Both the position numbers and the translations under genes were made by a program. The notes below the pieces were generated by a model. The model was not told where the DNA came from, did no database searches, and worked only from the letters and a program-made list of their open reading frames with translations. Shown here piece after piece: positions 42,479-53,947 of a DNA stretch of 64,000 nucleotides. Within the stretch, counting starts at the first letter, position 1, and each line of letters starts with the position of its first letter. The stretch is taken from contig NZ_BPEV01000009.1 in NCBI RefSeq assembly GCF_019654955.1, positions 1-64,000 on the forward strand. Direction: 5' to 3'. The stretch is from Shewanella sp. KT0246. GTDB taxonomy: Bacteria; Pseudomonadota; Gammaproteobacteria; Enterobacterales; Shewanellaceae.

Positions 42479-43042
42479 GTCGTGGCGCTTCGCCCACACC
42501 AGAGCTAAGGGGGAAAGCGCTTGTCCCCCTTAACAATCCCTCAACGCTCCGGCGAAATTTAAACAGCAAAATTTCCAACGGAGAATCATCCAGCGTTAAC
42601 CTTCTTTTGCAGCCTGCTACAGCAAGCTGCAAAAATCACTAACGCTTCCGATGGGGCGTCTGATGTATAGGGAATTACAAATGTCACGATGGGGTGGATG
42701 CCAAAGACTCACCCTTCCCCTCGAAAGCTAGCTGGCATCTTAAGTACAGGATGCACTAAATGCCTTGAAGCACATGGATGTGCGAGAAAAGGCCGTGGCC
42801 AGACTCATGCGATTTTCTTGCTTACCTCAATTCAAATGGAACATTCAACGAAAATAAAAAGCAGCATTGAAACAATAAACAAACCTGCAGTCTCAATATT
42901 CTCAATTGGAAATGTCCAAGTACACTGAGCTAATTTGCATGATGAATACAGGACGCCGACATAGCCTCAGATTGATCATAGGATGTCGAGAAGGGAAATG
43001 CTGTTGTTTCCCTTTCGTCGGGTGTGGGCGAAGCGCCACGAC
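42479..43042. mobile_element. 564-bp segment bounded by perfect 22-bp inverted repeats
   Basis: GTCGTGGCGCTTCGCCCAC plus ACC (42479-42500) is repeated exactly in inverted orientation at 43021-43042. Each arm is next to a hairpin: AAGGGGG/(T)CCCCCTT at 42507-42531 on the left and AAGGGAAA/TTTCCCTT at 42991-43014 on the right. A third perfect hairpin TTTTGCAGC/GCTGCAAAA lies at 42605-42634. No transposase or other plausible protein is encoded; the open frame at 42689-42928 may be debris. The arm has a GTGG foot and a bulged palindrome, recalling REP sequences. Element class is uncertain. Confidence 0.6.
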
Positions 43043-43147
43043 TTCAAAACATATAATTAAATGATTTATATCAATGATATAAAAACTCACAATGCTATAA
43101 ATTAAGGTTATTATCATAAATTTCAATTGATATGCTTTGAAAAATAA

Positions 43148-43759
43148 ATGGAGTTAACTTTGAATAAGGTTCTAATTAGTTTAGTTTTTTTACTTATAAC
43201 AGGTTGTACAAGTGTCAATGTCGAGCAGCTTGACCCCAAAATGCAAGTAAGTCACGTATGTATTGAAGAAAACCCCAAAGTGATCGTTCACGATTTTTTG
43301 CCTGTTGTTCAAAAAGGATTTAAACGTCATGGAATAACAACAGAAGTTTATACAGACAGTATGCCAAACTATTGTGACTACCATTTGAACTACACCGCTT
43401 TGAAAACTTGGGACATGGCTATGTACATGCACCATGCAGAGTTATGGCTATATCGTGGACTAGATAATATTGCTTATGCCGAATATCACCTCAATGGTAA
43501 AGGTGGCTTAGCCTTAAATAAATGGGCAAGTGTAGACTCGAAAATGGATCCCGTTATTAATCAACTTTTATCGGGTTATTCACCTGAGATCGTAAATGCT
43601 TACCGCAAAACTATACCAACTAATGAATCAGAAAAGGAGTTGGTTTCGGAAACCAAAGAGGATCAATTAAGACAGTTGAAAAGATGGTTAAGTGAAGAAC
43701 TAATTACTCAGGAAGAGTACGAGCTAGAAAAGCAGAAAGTTCTTTCTAAAAAATTATGA
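43148..43759 (+). CDS. Sbal_3080-type lipoprotein with SHOCT-like C-terminus
   Basis: A lipoprotein with lipobox LLITGC, followed by a compact domain (VIVHDFLPVVQKGFKRHGI, YCDYHLNYTALKTWDMAMY) and a C-terminal helical stretch (QLRQLKRWLSEELITQEEYELEKQKVL) of the SHOCT type, which often mediates oligomer contacts. It fits the Sbal_3080 lipoprotein family known from Shewanella; function unknown. Two starts compete: ATG at 43148, without a clear ribosome binding site, and TTG at 43160, with GGAG 6 bp upstream and an ideal signal peptide (MNKVLISLVF). The TTG may be the true start. It lies right after the inverted-repeat element. Confidence 0.85.
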   Translation: MELTLNKVLISLVFLLITGCTSVNVEQLDPKMQVSHVCIEENPKVIVHDFLPVVQKGFKRHGITTEVYTDSMPNYCDYHLNYTALKTWDMAMYMHHAELWLYRGLDNIAYAEYHLNGKGGLALNKWASVDSKMDPVINQLLSGYSPEIVNAYRKTIPTNESEKELVSETKEDQLRQLKRWLSEELITQEEYELEKQKVLSKKL

Positions 43760-43851
43760 ATACTGTGAGAAAAGTATTCTGACAATATGCACCGTTTAGT
43801 ATTAAAAGTCCTTATTAGAATCCAATGGGTGTCTAATATTTAAACTAACCA

Positions 43852-43880
43852 TAAAAAAGGCGACCATTTGGTCGCCTTTT
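43852..43880. terminator. Bidirectional terminator between the lipoprotein gene and purL
   Basis: Stem AAAAGGCGACC/GGTCGCCTTTT between convergent genes. Confidence 0.92.
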
Positions 43881-43913
43881 AGCTGTTCACTCAATACTAG
43901 GTTAAGTTACAAC

Positions 43914-46900
43914 TTAACCTAACTTAACGCGCGCATTACGGAACATACGCATCCATGGGCTGTCTTCTGCCCACTCGTCTGGGTGCCATGAGTTAGCAAC
44001 GGTTCTGAATACACGCTCTGGATGCGGCATCATGATGGTTACTCGACCATCTGTTGTCGTTAGTGCAGTAATTGCATTTGGCGAACCATTCGGGTTTTGT
44101 GGGTATTGCGTTGCGATTTGACCGTTACCGTCAACATAACGCAGTGCCACTGTACCTGATGCTTCAGCTGCTGCTAATGCTTCAACAGATTTAAATTCAG
44201 CGCGACCTTCACCGTGTGATACAGCAATTGGCATACGTGAACCTTCCATTCCTTCAAAGAAGATTGATGGACTCTTTTGCACTTCAACCAAACTCGCACG
44301 GGCTTCAAAACGCTCTGAACGGTTACGGACAAAGTGTGGCCAATGTTCACTACCTGGAATGATTTCTTTCAGGTTAGATAACATCTGACAACCATTACAA
44401 ACACCCAGCGCTAATGTCGCATCACGCTCAAAGAACTGAGAAAACTCACTGCGAGCACGCTCGTTAAATAAGATTGATTTAGCCCAGCCTTCACCCGCAC
44501 CTAATACGTCACCGTATGAGAAGCCACCACAAGCAACTAGGCCTTGGAACTCTTCAAGACTGATACGACCCGATAAGATGTCTGACATATGAACATCGCG
44601 GCTTTCAAAACCTGCGCGGTCAAATGCGGCTGCCATTTCAACGTGAGAGTTAACGCCTTGCTCACGAATAATCGCCATCTTAGGTGCTGCGCCTTTTAAG
44701 ATATAAGGTGCTGCTACATCTTCACTTGGGTTAAAGCCTAATTTAACTGTTAGACCTGGGTCTTTAGCTTGCTGTTTAAGCTCAAATTCTTCTTTGGCGC
44801 ATTCTGGGTTATCACGCATGGCTTGCATACGGTAAGTGGTTTCTGACCACATAGTACGAAGCGATACACGCGAATCACTGAATACTGCACGTTCACCGTC
44901 AACCACTGTGATGTTATCGTCTGTCGTTAATGTCGCAACACTATGGCAATCAACGCCAGCGGCGGCAAATTGCGCTTTAATCGCTGCGCTATCAGCTTTA
45001 GCCACTTGGATAACCGCACCTAGTTCTTCGTTAAATAAACGTTCAAGGTCGTTACCTTTAAGCGCTGCTAAATCGATATTTAGGCCAGTGTTACCAGCAA
45101 ATGCCATTTCCACTAATGTGGTGAATAAGCCACCGTCACTGCGGTCATGGTAAGCCATCACTTTTTGCTCAGCGACTAATGGCTGAATGACTTCAAAGAA
45201 TCCACGTAAGCTTGCAGCATCATCTAAATCTGGCGCAACATCACCCAGTTGGCTGAATACTTGTGCTAAACAAGAACCGCCTAAACGGTTTTGACCTTTG
45301 GCCAAATCAACCAATAACAGCTCAGTTTCGCCTTTGTTTGTGCGAAGCTCTGGTGTAACAGTATGACGAATGTCTTTTACCACACCAAAAGCAGTGATAA
45401 CTAACGACATTGGCGATGTGACTGTTTTGTCTTGACCTGCATCATTCCACGCAGTCTTCATCGACATTGAGTCTTTACCCACAGGGATAGTTAACTCAAG
45501 CTCTGGACAAAGTTCTTCACCGACAGCTTTTACTGCTTCATAAAGACCCGCATCTTCACCTGGGTGACCGGCTGCTGACATCCAGTTAGCTGACAATTTA
45601 ATGTCTTTGAATGAGCCAATATCAGTACCAGCAATGTTTAAGATTGATTCTGCTACCGCCATACGCGCTGATGCGCCGAAATCAAGTAGTGCAAGCGGTG
45701 TACGCTCACCAATCGACATAGCTTCACCAGCGTAGCTGTCAAAGCTTGACGCGGTAACAGCACAATCGGCAACTGGAACCTGCCAAGGGCCAACCATTTG
45801 GTCACGGTTAACTAAACCTGTCACTGAACGGTCACCAATGGTGATAAGGAATGATTTATCTGCAACCGTTGGTAAATGTAGGATACGAGAAACCGCATCT
45901 TTTACATTTATCTCTGCTTGATTCAGCGCTGGAGATTCAGCTTTAGCTGACACCACATCACGGCTCATTTTAGGCGCCTTGCCTAATAGCACTTCAAGCG
46001 GTAAATCAATTGGCTTGTTATCAAAGTGGCTATCTTCAAGCGTTAGGTGCTGCTCTGCTGTTGCATCGCCGACGACTGAAAACGGCGCACGTTCACGCTC
46101 ACAAATTTTTCTGAAGGTTTCTAAATTCTCTGGCGCAACCGACATAACGTAGCGCTCTTGAGATTCGTTACACCAAATCTCAAGTGGACTCATGCCTGGC
46201 TCGTCTGAAGGCACGTTACGTAAGTTAAACAATGCGCCACGGTCAGCGTCATTCACAAGCTCAGGGAAGGCATTTGATAATCCGCCAGCGCCCACATCGT
46301 GAATAAATTGAATTGGGTTGTCATCACCCATTTGCCAGCAGCGGTCGATCACTTCCTGACAACGACGTTCCATTTCTGGGTTTTCACGTTGCACTGAAGC
46401 AAAGTCTAAATCTTCGCTTGATTGGCCTGATGCCATTGAAGATGCAGCGCCGCCGCCCAAACCAATGTTCATTGCAGGGCCACCTAATACGATAAGCTTA
46501 GCGCCTACGGTGATCTCGCCTTTTTGAACATGATCTTCACGGATGTTACCTAAACCACCAGCAAGCATAATTGGCTTGTGGTAACCACGAACTTCAACAC
46601 CGTTGTGGCTTGAAACTTCTTGCTCGTAGGTACGGAAGTAACCCACAAGTGCTGGACGACCAAATTCGTTGTTAAATGCTGCGCCACCTAATGGGCCTTC
46701 AGTCATAATTTCTAATGGCGTAACAATACGGCTAGGTTTGCCGTAATCGCCTTCCCATGGTTGTACAAACCCTGGAATTTTAAGGTTAGATACACTAAAA
46801 CCAGTTAAGCCCGCTTTAGGTTTTGAACCTCGACCTGTAGCGCCTTCATCACGAATTTCTCCGCCTGAACCTGTAGCTGCGCCTGGGTATGGGCTAATGG

Positions 46901-47798
46901 CTGTTGGATGGTTGTGGGTTTCCACTTTCATCAAGATGTGCATTGGCTCAGTGTGATAGTTGTACACGCCGTCTTGATCTGGGAAGAAGCGACCCGCAAC
47001 GCTACCGTTCATTACCGCAGCGTTATCTTTATAAGCTGACAACACATTGTCAGGAGTAACTTCAAAGGTGTTCTTAATCATTTTAAACAATGATTTAGGC
47101 TGCACTTCACCATCAATAGTCCAGTCAGCATTGAAGATTTTATGACGACAATGTTCTGAGTTCGCTTGAGCGAACATCATTAATTCAATGTCGTTAGGGT
47201 TACGGTTTAAGCGAACAAAGTTATCCACTAAATAATCAATTTCGTCTTCTGCTAAAGCCAGACCTAGCTGAACGTTTGCTACTTCTAACGCGCGGCGACC
47301 TTCGGCAAGAATATTAATACTCTTAAACGGCAGTGGCTCAGTGCGTTCAAATAACACAGATGCTGCAGCAAACTCTGGTAAAATCACTTCAACCATACGG
47401 TCGTGAATTAGGCCTTTAACTTGCGCTAATTGCTCAGTGGTCAGTGAAGCACCAGCTACGTAATAGGCAACACCACGTTCAAGACGTTTTACTTTGCTTA
47501 AACCGCAGTTTTTAGCAATGTCAGTTGCTTTTGAAGACCAAGGAGAAATGGTGCCTGGACGAGGAGTAACAAAAAATAATGAACCTTCTGGAGCATGAGA
47601 TTCAATGGCAGGTCCGTAGGTTAAAATCGTTTCAAGCTGTTGATATTCTTTATCGTCAAGCTTGTCACTGATATCAGCTAAATGGACATACTCAGCGTAG
47701 ATTTGCTCAACAGGAAGGGCTGCAGTTTCACAGGCCTCCATAAGCTTTTGGATTCTAAAAGCTGAAAGTGCTGGGGCTCCGCGAATGATCTCAATCAC
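43914..47798 (-). CDS. purL: Phosphoribosylformylglycinamidine synthase PurL
   Basis: Large single-chain FGAM synthase (1294 residues), step four of purine synthesis. N-terminal PurS-like and linker domains, then FGAM synthase domains ([55 protein letters not shown]), and a C-terminal glutaminase with Cys in [10 protein letters not shown] (near residue 1133) and MPHPERVFR. The start codon is GTG (47798); the protein begins [15 protein letters not shown] as in relatives. Monocistronic with a -10 TATAAT upstream. Orientation and position next to mltF are a common gammaproteobacterial arrangement. Confidence 0.98.
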   Translation of the reverse strand: MIEIIRGAPALSAFRIQKLMEACETAALPVEQIYAEYVHLADISDKLDDKEYQQLETILTYGPAIESHAPEGSLFFVTPRPGTISPWSSKATDIAKNCGLSKVKRLERGVAYYVAGASLTTEQLAQVKGLIHDRMVEVILPEFAAASVLFERTEPLPFKSINILAEGRRALEVANVQLGLALAEDEIDYLVDNFVRLNRNPNDIELMMFAQANSEHCRHKIFNADWTIDGEVQPKSLFKMIKNTFEVTPDNVLSAYKDNAAVMNGSVAGRFFPDQDGVYNYHTEPMHILMKVETHNHPTAISPYPGAATGSGGEIRDEGATGRGSKPKAGLTGFSVSNLKIPGFVQPWEGDYGKPSRIVTPLEIMTEGPLGGAAFNNEFGRPALVGYFRTYEQEVSSHNGVEVRGYHKPIMLAGGLGNIREDHVQKGEITVGAKLIVLGGPAMNIGLGGGAASSMASGQSSEDLDFASVQRENPEMERRCQEVIDRCWQMGDDNPIQFIHDVGAGGLSNAFPELVNDADRGALFNLRNVPSDEPGMSPLEIWCNESQERYVMSVAPENLETFRKICERERAPFSVVGDATAEQHLTLEDSHFDNKPIDLPLEVLLGKAPKMSRDVVSAKAESPALNQAEINVKDAVSRILHLPTVADKSFLITIGDRSVTGLVNRDQMVGPWQVPVADCAVTASSFDSYAGEAMSIGERTPLALLDFGASARMAVAESILNIAGTDIGSFKDIKLSANWMSAAGHPGEDAGLYEAVKAVGEELCPELELTIPVGKDSMSMKTAWNDAGQDKTVTSPMSLVITAFGVVKDIRHTVTPELRTNKGETELLLVDLAKGQNRLGGSCLAQVFSQLGDVAPDLDDAASLRGFFEVIQPLVAEQKVMAYHDRSDGGLFTTLVEMAFAGNTGLNIDLAALKGNDLERLFNEELGAVIQVAKADSAAIKAQFAAAGVDCHSVATLTTDDNITVVDGERAVFSDSRVSLRTMWSETTYRMQAMRDNPECAKEEFELKQQAKDPGLTVKLGFNPSEDVAAPYILKGAAPKMAIIREQGVNSHVEMAAAFDRAGFESRDVHMSDILSGRISLEEFQGLVACGGFSYGDVLGAGEGWAKSILFNERARSEFSQFFERDATLALGVCNGCQMLSNLKEIIPGSEHWPHFVRNRSERFEARASLVEVQKSPSIFFEGMEGSRMPIAVSHGEGRAEFKSVEALAAAEASGTVALRYVDGNGQIATQYPQNPNGSPNAITALTTTDGRVTIMMPHPERVFRTVANSWHPDEWAEDSPWMRMFRNARVKLG

Positions 47799-47843
47799 GT
47801 CAATTCACCTTATGATTATATTGGCAGGGTAAGAATTGGCGCT

Positions 47844-47872
47844 ATTATAGGGAATCACACTTTATAAATCAC
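47844..47872 (-). promoter_or_regulatory. Putative purL promoter
   Basis: On the minus strand a perfect -10 TATAAT (47844-47849) follows GTGATT at 17-bp spacing, about 45 bp before the purL start. The -35 match is weak. No clear PurR box was seen. Confidence 0.5.
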
Positions 47873-48202
47873 CTAAGAAGGCTTGCTAGAACAGTGTTTC
47901 CCGTTAATGAAAACAATCAAAAATAATCGACTATTTTTAACAGTAATGTTTCAGCAACATTTTATTATTATTTTATTTTTTTAAATTCGATTTTACTAAT
48001 GAATTCAACCGTATAATTTAACAGCCAATGGCATTCGACTAGGTGAAATAGAAAACTACTGCTACAGTATCTTTATAGAGTTAGATTTTTAAATGAAGCT
48101 TTGAAGTACAAATAGGCGACAAGCGAGAGAATTCGTAACTATCAAGTGCGTACTAACTACCAATTACAGCCTCCTGCTTACTCACTTCATTTTTCGAGGG
48201 AC
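47873..48202. other. Divergent intergenic region between purL and mltF
   Basis: About 330 bp, AT-rich, with an AAAATAATCGACTATTTTT dyad near 47920-47938. No gene or repeat supported. Confidence 0.4.
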
Positions 48203-49666
48203 ATGACCAAACTAATAACGATAGCCTCAATTATTTCAATAAGCCTGCTACTTAGCGCTTGCCATCAAGCGAATATGAATGCAACAGAGTTTATTGAACA
48301 TACGCCTAATCGTACCGTATTAAAGGTAGGGACGCTTTACGGCTCGCAAACCTACCTTAACTCTGATCAAGGTGAAAGTGGCTTTGACTATGAAATGGCG
48401 GCTAAGTTTGCCAAGTACCTCGATGTTCCATTAGAAATGGTTCCGTATCATAGTCGAGAGTTGTTGTTTGATGCTCTGCACATGAATGAAATTGATATTG
48501 TCGCTGCAGCAATTACAACGACCAATAATCGTCGCGAACAGTTCTTGCTCGGCCCTACCCTATATGAAGTCAATCAAGTACTAATTTACAAATCAGGTAA
48601 TCTAAAGCCTCGCGACTTTAATAACCTTCAGGGCGACATTATGGTTATACCTGAATCAGCAGCCGTTGAGACCGTCATTAAACTGCAGCAAACCAATCCC
48701 AATTTATCTTGGCAGCAAATTTACGATAAAAATAACGAAGAATTGCTCTCTATGGTGGCATCAGGCGAAGTACTCTACACCATTGCCGACTCAAACAGCT
48801 TGCTTATTAACCAACGGTATTTACCCGAACTACGAGAAGGTATCGTACTTGATGAAAAAACCGAGGTAGTGTGGTTACTGCCACCGATTAATAGCGATCA
48901 CTTGTTAAGCTCATTGTTATCTTTTTGGCATATACAAAAGCGAAATGGCACCTTAGAACATTTAAATGAAAAATATTTTGGCCATGTAAAACGCTTTGAC
49001 TATGTTGATACCCGTGCCTTTATTCGAGCGATTGATAATGTACTGCCTGAATACCAAGCTTTATTTGAAAAATATGCTGGTGATTTAGATTGGCGTAAAC
49101 TAGCTGCTGCTGGTTATCAAGAATCACATTGGAACCCTAAAGCTCGCTCCCCAACCGGCGTTCGCGGCATGATGATGCTCACCCAACCTACAGCAAGCTC
49201 TGTGGGTGTTGATAACCGTTTAGATGCTGAGCAAAGTATTCGCGGTGGGGCGATTTATCTGCAAAAAATGATAGACCGATTGCCTGATTCTATCCCTGAT
49301 AGCCAGCGAATTTGGTTTGCCCTTGCCTCGTATAACATTGGTTTAGGACATGTAGAAGATGCCCGTAAAATTACCGAAGGTATGGGCAAAGATCCCAGTG
49401 CTTGGCGTGATGTTAAACAGGTTTTACCCTTATTACAGCAACGTAAATATTATCAGCACACACGCTACGGTTACGCCAGAGGTAGTGAGGCGGCCCATTA
49501 TGTTGACAATATTCGCCGCTATTACGATACGTTAGTCTGGGTTGATAACCAGAATAAACAGCAAGATTTGCTAGAAGAAGTTGAAAGTGAACTTGATGAT
49601 GCAACCAGTCTCAATGCAGAAATTATAGAAAGCTCTGAAGATATTACCAAGTCGTCAGCAAAATAA
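48203..49666 (+). CDS. mltF: Membrane-bound lytic murein transglycosylase F MltF
   Basis: A 487-residue outer-membrane lipoprotein (lipobox LLLSAC) that cleaves peptidoglycan to anhydromuropeptides. An N-terminal ABC-substrate-binding-like regulatory domain ([32 protein letters not shown]) precedes a C-terminal SLT domain with the catalytic Glu in [24 protein letters not shown] (near residue 306). Alignment with E. coli MltF from memory is close throughout. The ATG at 48203 gives the lipoprotein signal; the in-frame region from 48146 is not part of it. Divergent from purL, as in other gammaproteobacteria. Confidence 0.95.
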   Translation: MTKLITIASIISISLLLSACHQANMNATEFIEHTPNRTVLKVGTLYGSQTYLNSDQGESGFDYEMAAKFAKYLDVPLEMVPYHSRELLFDALHMNEIDIVAAAITTTNNRREQFLLGPTLYEVNQVLIYKSGNLKPRDFNNLQGDIMVIPESAAVETVIKLQQTNPNLSWQQIYDKNNEELLSMVASGEVLYTIADSNSLLINQRYLPELREGIVLDEKTEVVWLLPPINSDHLLSSLLSFWHIQKRNGTLEHLNEKYFGHVKRFDYVDTRAFIRAIDNVLPEYQALFEKYAGDLDWRKLAAAGYQESHWNPKARSPTGVRGMMMLTQPTASSVGVDNRLDAEQSIRGGAIYLQKMIDRLPDSIPDSQRIWFALASYNIGLGHVEDARKITEGMGKDPSAWRDVKQVLPLLQQRKYYQHTRYGYARGSEAAHYVDNIRRYYDTLVWVDNQNKQQDLLEEVESELDDATSLNAEIIESSEDITKSSAK

Positions 49667-49784
49667 GGCACCATCGGTGAAGTAAGACTGCCATCGACGA
49701 AATAAAGCAGTCATGAACGCAATAAAACAGTCATCAAAACGGTGTATCATCAACCGTATATACATATCTTAAAGTAGGTGAATA

Positions 49785-49901
49785 ATGAGAAAACCGAATA
49801 TGAATAATAATGCTCGCCGTCGCAGTAGTATTAAATTGAAACAGCGTAGAATGCTAAACCGTCAAAAGCTATTCTTTGCCTTTTTGCAGCAACAAGTCTG
49901 A
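49785..49901 (+). CDS. Candidate 38-residue basic protein overlapping tadA in antisense
   Basis: Short ORF downstream of mltF encoding a very basic peptide (MRKPNMNNNARRRSSIKLKQ, then RRMLNRQKLFFAFLQQQV). AGGTG lies about 6 bp before the ATG. About 12 of 38 residues are Arg or Lys, suggesting nucleic-acid or ribosome binding if expressed. Its last 33 bp overlap the 3' end of tadA on the opposite strand. I do not recognise the family; it might be read from the mltF transcript. Confidence 0.5.
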   Translation: MRKPNMNNNARRRSSIKLKQRRMLNRQKLFFAFLQQQV

Positions 49902-50474
49902 TTGCTGCTTTAGCAGCTGTTTAAGTGCTTTTTTCTCATCACGGCGACGTTTAAAAAACTGACTCAATTGACTCGCACACTCTTCAGCTAAAACACCAGA
50001 ATCCACTGCTAACTGGTGATTAAAGTGCGAGTCTTGCAATAAGTTAATCACACTGCCCGCCGCGCCCGTTTTTAAGTCCTTGGCTCCAAATACTACCCGC
50101 TCTATTCGGCTATGGATCATAGCGCCTGCGCACATTGGGCATGGCTCTAAGGTGACATACAAGGTTGCCCCAAGCATGCGGTAATTTTCTAACACTTTGC
50201 CAGCCGCTCTTATGCACTGCATTTCCGCATGGGCACTCGGGTCGTGCTCGGTAATACTTAAGTTAAAACCTGATGCAATCATTTGATCATCTTTAACTAA
50301 AACGGCACCAACAGGTACTTCGCCCAAGGCTTCAGCTTTCGTCGCCAACCCTATCGCCACACGCATCCACTTCTCATCTTGAGCAGCAAGAATTACTAGC
50401 TCCTCAGGTGTTAATGGTTTGGCCTGACTCGCTTGCTGTTTTTGGCTGATATGGGCTTTGTTTTCTAACGTCAT
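49869..50474 (-). CDS. tadA: tRNA-specific adenosine deaminase TadA
   Basis: Deaminates A34 of tRNA-Arg(ACG) to inosine. The 201-residue protein has the deaminase zinc site: H82 and E84 in SAHAEM, with C112 and C115 in TLEPCPMCAGAMIHSR. VPVGAVLVKDDQMIASG and VVFGAKDLKTGAAGS are typical. The first 35 residues (Gln/Lys/Glu-rich) and the basic C-terminal tail extend beyond E. coli TadA (167 residues). It lies downstream of guaA, separated by a terminator, and its 3' end overlaps a small antisense ORF. Confidence 0.95.
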   Translation of the reverse strand: MTLENKAHISQKQQASQAKPLTPEELVILAAQDEKWMRVAIGLATKAEALGEVPVGAVLVKDDQMIASGFNLSITEHDPSAHAEMQCIRAAGKVLENYRMLGATLYVTLEPCPMCAGAMIHSRIERVVFGAKDLKTGAAGSVINLLQDSHFNHQLAVDSGVLAEECASQLSQFFKRRRDEKKALKQLLKQQSDLLLQKGKE

Positions 50475-50598
50475 TAGTATCTCTTAGGCTTAGCTATGTT
50501 TAACTTATTGCATTTAGCTTAATCATTAAATCTTATAGCAAATAGCAATGCATCAACTTCTTTAAATTATACGGCAAACAACAATAAATTTATCCCAA

Positions 50599-50627
50599 TA
50601 AAAAAGGCGCCTAAGCGCCTTTTTTCA
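50599..50627 (-). terminator. Terminator of guaA
   Basis: Stem AAAAAGGCGC/GCGCCTTTTT with loop CTAA, 15 bp after the guaA stop on the minus strand. Confidence 0.92.
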
Positions 50628-50640
50628 ATCTAATCGGAGG

Positions 50641-52218
50641 TTATTCCCATTCGATTGTTGCAGGTGGCTTACCTGAAATATCATATACCACACGTGAAAT
50701 ACCGTCGATTTCGTTAATGATGCGGTTAGATACACGACCTAAGAAGTCATATGGTAAGTGTGCCCAATGTGCAGTCATGAAATCTATCGTTTCAACAGCG
50801 CGCAATGAAACAACCCAATCGTATTTACGACCATCGCCCATTACGCCAACTGAACGTACTGGTAGGAATACTGTAAATGCTTGGCTGACTTTGTGGTAAA
50901 GGTCAGCTTTATGCAGCTCTTCAATAAAGATAGCATCAGCTAAACGCAGTAAGTCACAGTATTCTTTTTTCACTTCACCTAAAACACGCACACCTAAACC
51001 CGGTCCAGGGAAAGGATGACGGTATAGCATGTCGTATGGCAGGCCTAATTCTAAACCAATTTTACGGACTTCATCTTTAAACAATTCACGTAATGGCTCA
51101 ACTAATCCCAGTTCCATATCATCTGGCAATCCGCCAACGTTATGGTGAGATTTAATCACATGCGCTTTACCTGTTGCACTACCAGCAGACTCAATCACAT
51201 CAGGATAAATAGTTCCTTGAGCTAACCACTTAGCATTAACGCATTTCTTTGATTCTTCATCGAAGATATCAACGAATACATGGCCAATGATTTTACGCTT
51301 AGCTTCAGGGTCAGCTTCGCCAGCCATTGCGTCTAGGAAACGGTTTTCTGCATCAACGTGAACAATGTTAAGTCCGAAGTGATCGCCAAACATATCCATC
51401 ACTTGCTCAGCTTCATTCAAACGTAATAAGCCATTATCAACGAATACACACGTTAGCTTGTCACCAATAGCGCGGTGAAGCAGCATAGCCACTACCGATG
51501 AATCAACGCCACCTGATAAGCCTAAAATAACTTCGTCATCACCAATTTGCTTTTTCAGACGCTCAATTGCATCTTCAATGATTGATGAAGGTTTCCAGTT
51601 GGCATCACAACCACAGATATCAAGGGCGAAATGCTCAAGCATACGCTTACCTTGGCGTGTGTGTGTCACTTCAGGGTGGAATTGTACACCGTAGAATTTT
51701 TTGTCTTCATTTGCCATGGCAGCAAAAGGACAAGTTTCGGTTTTAGCGACAGTAACAAAACCTTCTGGAATTTCTGATACCTTGTCACCGTGGCTCATCC
51801 ATACGTCAAGTAATGGCTTGCCTTCAGCGCTGATAGCATCTTCAATGCTTTTGAATAATGCTGATTCAGTTTGCACTTCAACTTGTGCATAACCAAACTC
51901 ACCTTCACCCACACCTTGAATAACTTTACCGCCTAATTGCTCAGACATGGTTTGCATGCCGTAACAAATACCCAGTACTGGTATGCCTGCATTAAATACG
52001 TATTCAGAAGCGCGAGGCGAATTGTCAGCGGTCACACTTTCAGGGCCACCTGCTAATATGATGCCGTTAGGAGCAAATTCTTTAATTTGCTCTTCAGATA
52101 CATCCCAAGCCCAAAGCTCACAATAAACACCGATTTCACGAATACGGCGGGCGATTAACTGCGTGTATTGCGATCCAAAGTCTAGGATCAGGATTTTATG
52201 CTCATGAATGTTGCTCAT
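50641..52218 (-). CDS. guaA: GMP synthase (glutamine-hydrolysing) GuaA
   Basis: Converts XMP to GMP using glutamine and ATP. The 525-residue protein has an N-terminal class I glutaminase (Cys near residue 86 in [17 protein letters not shown]) and an ATP pyrophosphatase domain with PP-loop SGGVDSS near residue 235, ending with the dimerisation domain and the usual PPATIEWE. It lies 135 bp downstream of guaB on the same strand with a hairpin and a 13-bp inverted repeat between them, so it may have partly separate expression. Confidence 0.98.
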   Translation of the reverse strand: MSNIHEHKILILDFGSQYTQLIARRIREIGVYCELWAWDVSEEQIKEFAPNGIILAGGPESVTADNSPRASEYVFNAGIPVLGICYGMQTMSEQLGGKVIQGVGEGEFGYAQVEVQTESALFKSIEDAISAEGKPLLDVWMSHGDKVSEIPEGFVTVAKTETCPFAAMANEDKKFYGVQFHPEVTHTRQGKRMLEHFALDICGCDANWKPSSIIEDAIERLKKQIGDDEVILGLSGGVDSSVVAMLLHRAIGDKLTCVFVDNGLLRLNEAEQVMDMFGDHFGLNIVHVDAENRFLDAMAGEADPEAKRKIIGHVFVDIFDEESKKCVNAKWLAQGTIYPDVIESAGSATGKAHVIKSHHNVGGLPDDMELGLVEPLRELFKDEVRKIGLELGLPYDMLYRHPFPGPGLGVRVLGEVKKEYCDLLRLADAIFIEELHKADLYHKVSQAFTVFLPVRSVGVMGDGRKYDWVVSLRAVETIDFMTAHWAHLPYDFLGRVSNRIINEIDGISRVVYDISGKPPATIEWE

Positions 52219-52257
52219 GGGATACCTTATATCTGGTTTTGCTTAGAGTAGGTGTAC

Positions 52258-52319
52258 TTCAATCTGCATACCTTAAGCGCTTTATAAATAAATGCGTTAA
52301 TTACATTATGCAGATTGAA
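52258..52319 (-). repeat. 13-bp perfect inverted repeat between guaB and guaA
   Basis: TTCAATCTGCATA (52258-52270) and TATGCAGATTGAA (52307-52319) are exact inverted copies 36 bp apart. The right arm overlaps the T run of the guaB terminator, so the transcript could form an alternative stem. Confidence 0.75.
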
Positions 52320-52349
52320 AAAAGGCGACAATCACATTGCCGCCTTTAT
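52316..52349 (-). terminator. Terminator-like hairpin downstream of guaB
   Basis: On the minus strand AAAGGCGGCAAT pairs with ATTGTCGCCTTT (one mismatch) and is followed by a T run, a few bases after the guaB stop and before guaA. Confidence 0.8.
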
Positions 52350-52353
52350 TTAA

Positions 52354-53826
52354 TTAAGAACCGCTACGGTAATTCGGCGCTTCTTTACTGATAGTTACAT
52401 CATGGACATGAGACTCACCCATACCTGCCGATGTAATTTTCACGAATTCAGCTTTTTCATTTAATTCTTTAATGGTTGCACAACCAGTAAGACCCATACA
52501 TGAACGTAAACCGCCCATATGTTGGTGAATGATTTCTTTCAACTTACCTTTGTAAGCAACGCGACCTTCAATACCTTCAGGTACTAATTTGTCAGCAGCG
52601 TTATCGCTTTGGAAGTAACGGTCAGATGAACCTTGAGTTTGGGTCATTGCACCTAAAGAACCCATACCGCGGTATGACTTGTATGCACGGCCGTTGTATA
52701 ACTCAGTTTCGCCCGGTGCTTCTTCAGTACCTGCAAACATTGAGCCTGCCATGATACATGATGCGCCAGCCGCTAATGCTTTAGCTAAATCACCAGAGAA
52801 TCGAATGCCACCATCTGCAATCACTGGAATATCTAAATGCTTAATTGCTTCTGCAGCATCTGATACGGCTGTAATTTGCGGAACACCAACACCCGTTACG
52901 ATACGAGTAGTACAAATTGAACCAGGGCCAATACCGACTTTAACTGCATCAACGCCCGCTTCAACTAAGGCTAAAGCACCTTCAGCTGTTGCTACGTTAC
53001 CGCCAACAATTTGTAAATCAGGGAATGCAGCACGCGTATCACGAATACGTTGTAAAACGCCTTCTGAATGGCCATGTGAAGAGTCAATTAGCAATACATC
53101 GACACCGGCTTTAACCAATGCTTCAACACGTTCTTCGTTGCCAGCACCAGCACCTACAGCAGCACCTACACGTAAGCGACCTAACTCGTCTTTACATGCA
53201 TTGGGTTTACGTTCTGCTTTTTGGAAATCTTTAACTGTGATTAAGCCTTTTAGCTTGAAGTTGTCATCAACCACTAATACTTTTTCAACACGATGTGAAT
53301 GCATTAAGGTTTGAACTTCATCTAACTTAGTCCCTTCAAGAACAGTAACTAGACGATCTTTCGGCGTCATCACTTGCTCAACGGTACGGCTCCAATCAGT
53401 GATAAAACGAACATCACGGCCAGTGATGATACCGACAAGCTCATTCGCATCGTTAATCACTGGATAACCAGCAAATCCATTGCGTTCAGTTAATTGCTTA
53501 AGTTCAGCTAGCGTAGTGCTTGGTGTCACTGTCACAGGTTGTTGAACGATACCAGCTTCGTAAATCTTAACTTTACGTACTTCTTCAGCTTGTTGTTCAA
53601 TCGTCATGTTTTTATGAATAAAACCTAAACCACCTTCTTGCGCCATCGCGATTGCTAAACGAGCTTCAGTTACGGTATCCATAGCTGCAGACACGATAGG
53701 TGTGTTTAATTCAATTTTTTTAGTCAGACGAGTTTTTAGAACAGCGGTATTTGGGAGGACGGTTGAGTGAGCAGGCACTAGTAGTACATCATCAAATGTT
53801 AGTGCGTCATTTCTTAATCTTAACAT
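52354..53826 (-). CDS. guaB: Inosine-5'-monophosphate dehydrogenase GuaB
   Basis: Oxidises IMP to XMP, the committed step to guanine nucleotides. The 490-residue barrel carries a CBS-domain pair (about residues 95-205) and the active-site loop [15 protein letters not shown] with the catalytic Cys near residue 303, then [11 protein letters not shown] and the flap. The ATG at 53826 ([16 protein letters not shown]) has GGGAG 7 bp upstream; an ATG-initiated extension to 53892 is rejected. Divergent from xseA and first of the guaB-guaA pair. Confidence 0.98.
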   Translation of the reverse strand: MLRLRNDALTFDDVLLVPAHSTVLPNTAVLKTRLTKKIELNTPIVSAAMDTVTEARLAIAMAQEGGLGFIHKNMTIEQQAEEVRKVKIYEAGIVQQPVTVTPSTTLAELKQLTERNGFAGYPVINDANELVGIITGRDVRFITDWSRTVEQVMTPKDRLVTVLEGTKLDEVQTLMHSHRVEKVLVVDDNFKLKGLITVKDFQKAERKPNACKDELGRLRVGAAVGAGAGNEERVEALVKAGVDVLLIDSSHGHSEGVLQRIRDTRAAFPDLQIVGGNVATAEGALALVEAGVDAVKVGIGPGSICTTRIVTGVGVPQITAVSDAAEAIKHLDIPVIADGGIRFSGDLAKALAAGASCIMAGSMFAGTEEAPGETELYNGRAYKSYRGMGSLGAMTQTQGSSDRYFQSDNAADKLVPEGIEGRVAYKGKLKEIIHQHMGGLRSCMGLTGCATIKELNEKAEFVKITSAGMGESHVHDVTISKEAPNYRSGS

Positions 53827-53947
53827 GCAACATCTCCCAGAAAGTGTAGGGTTTAGAAAGGGTAAATATTGCGGCGGGATTATACCTTGCATATTTAGGT
53901 TGGTAAATGGAAAATAGTGAAAAAATACTCTTGGTCGGTTGAATTTG

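Noticed and set aside
42689..42928. 79-codon open frame inside the 564-bp inverted-repeat segment
   Set aside because: No ribosome binding site and no coding pattern I can support; it may be debris of a mobile-element gene.
42479..43147. Possible retron (inverted repeats flanking structured DNA next to a gene)
   Set aside because: The adjacent gene is a lipoprotein, no reverse transcriptase is present in the window and the inverted repeats are too far apart for typical a1/a2 repeats.
48146..48202. N-terminal extension of MltF
   Set aside because: The extension would bury the lipoprotein signal peptide, which starts properly at 48203.
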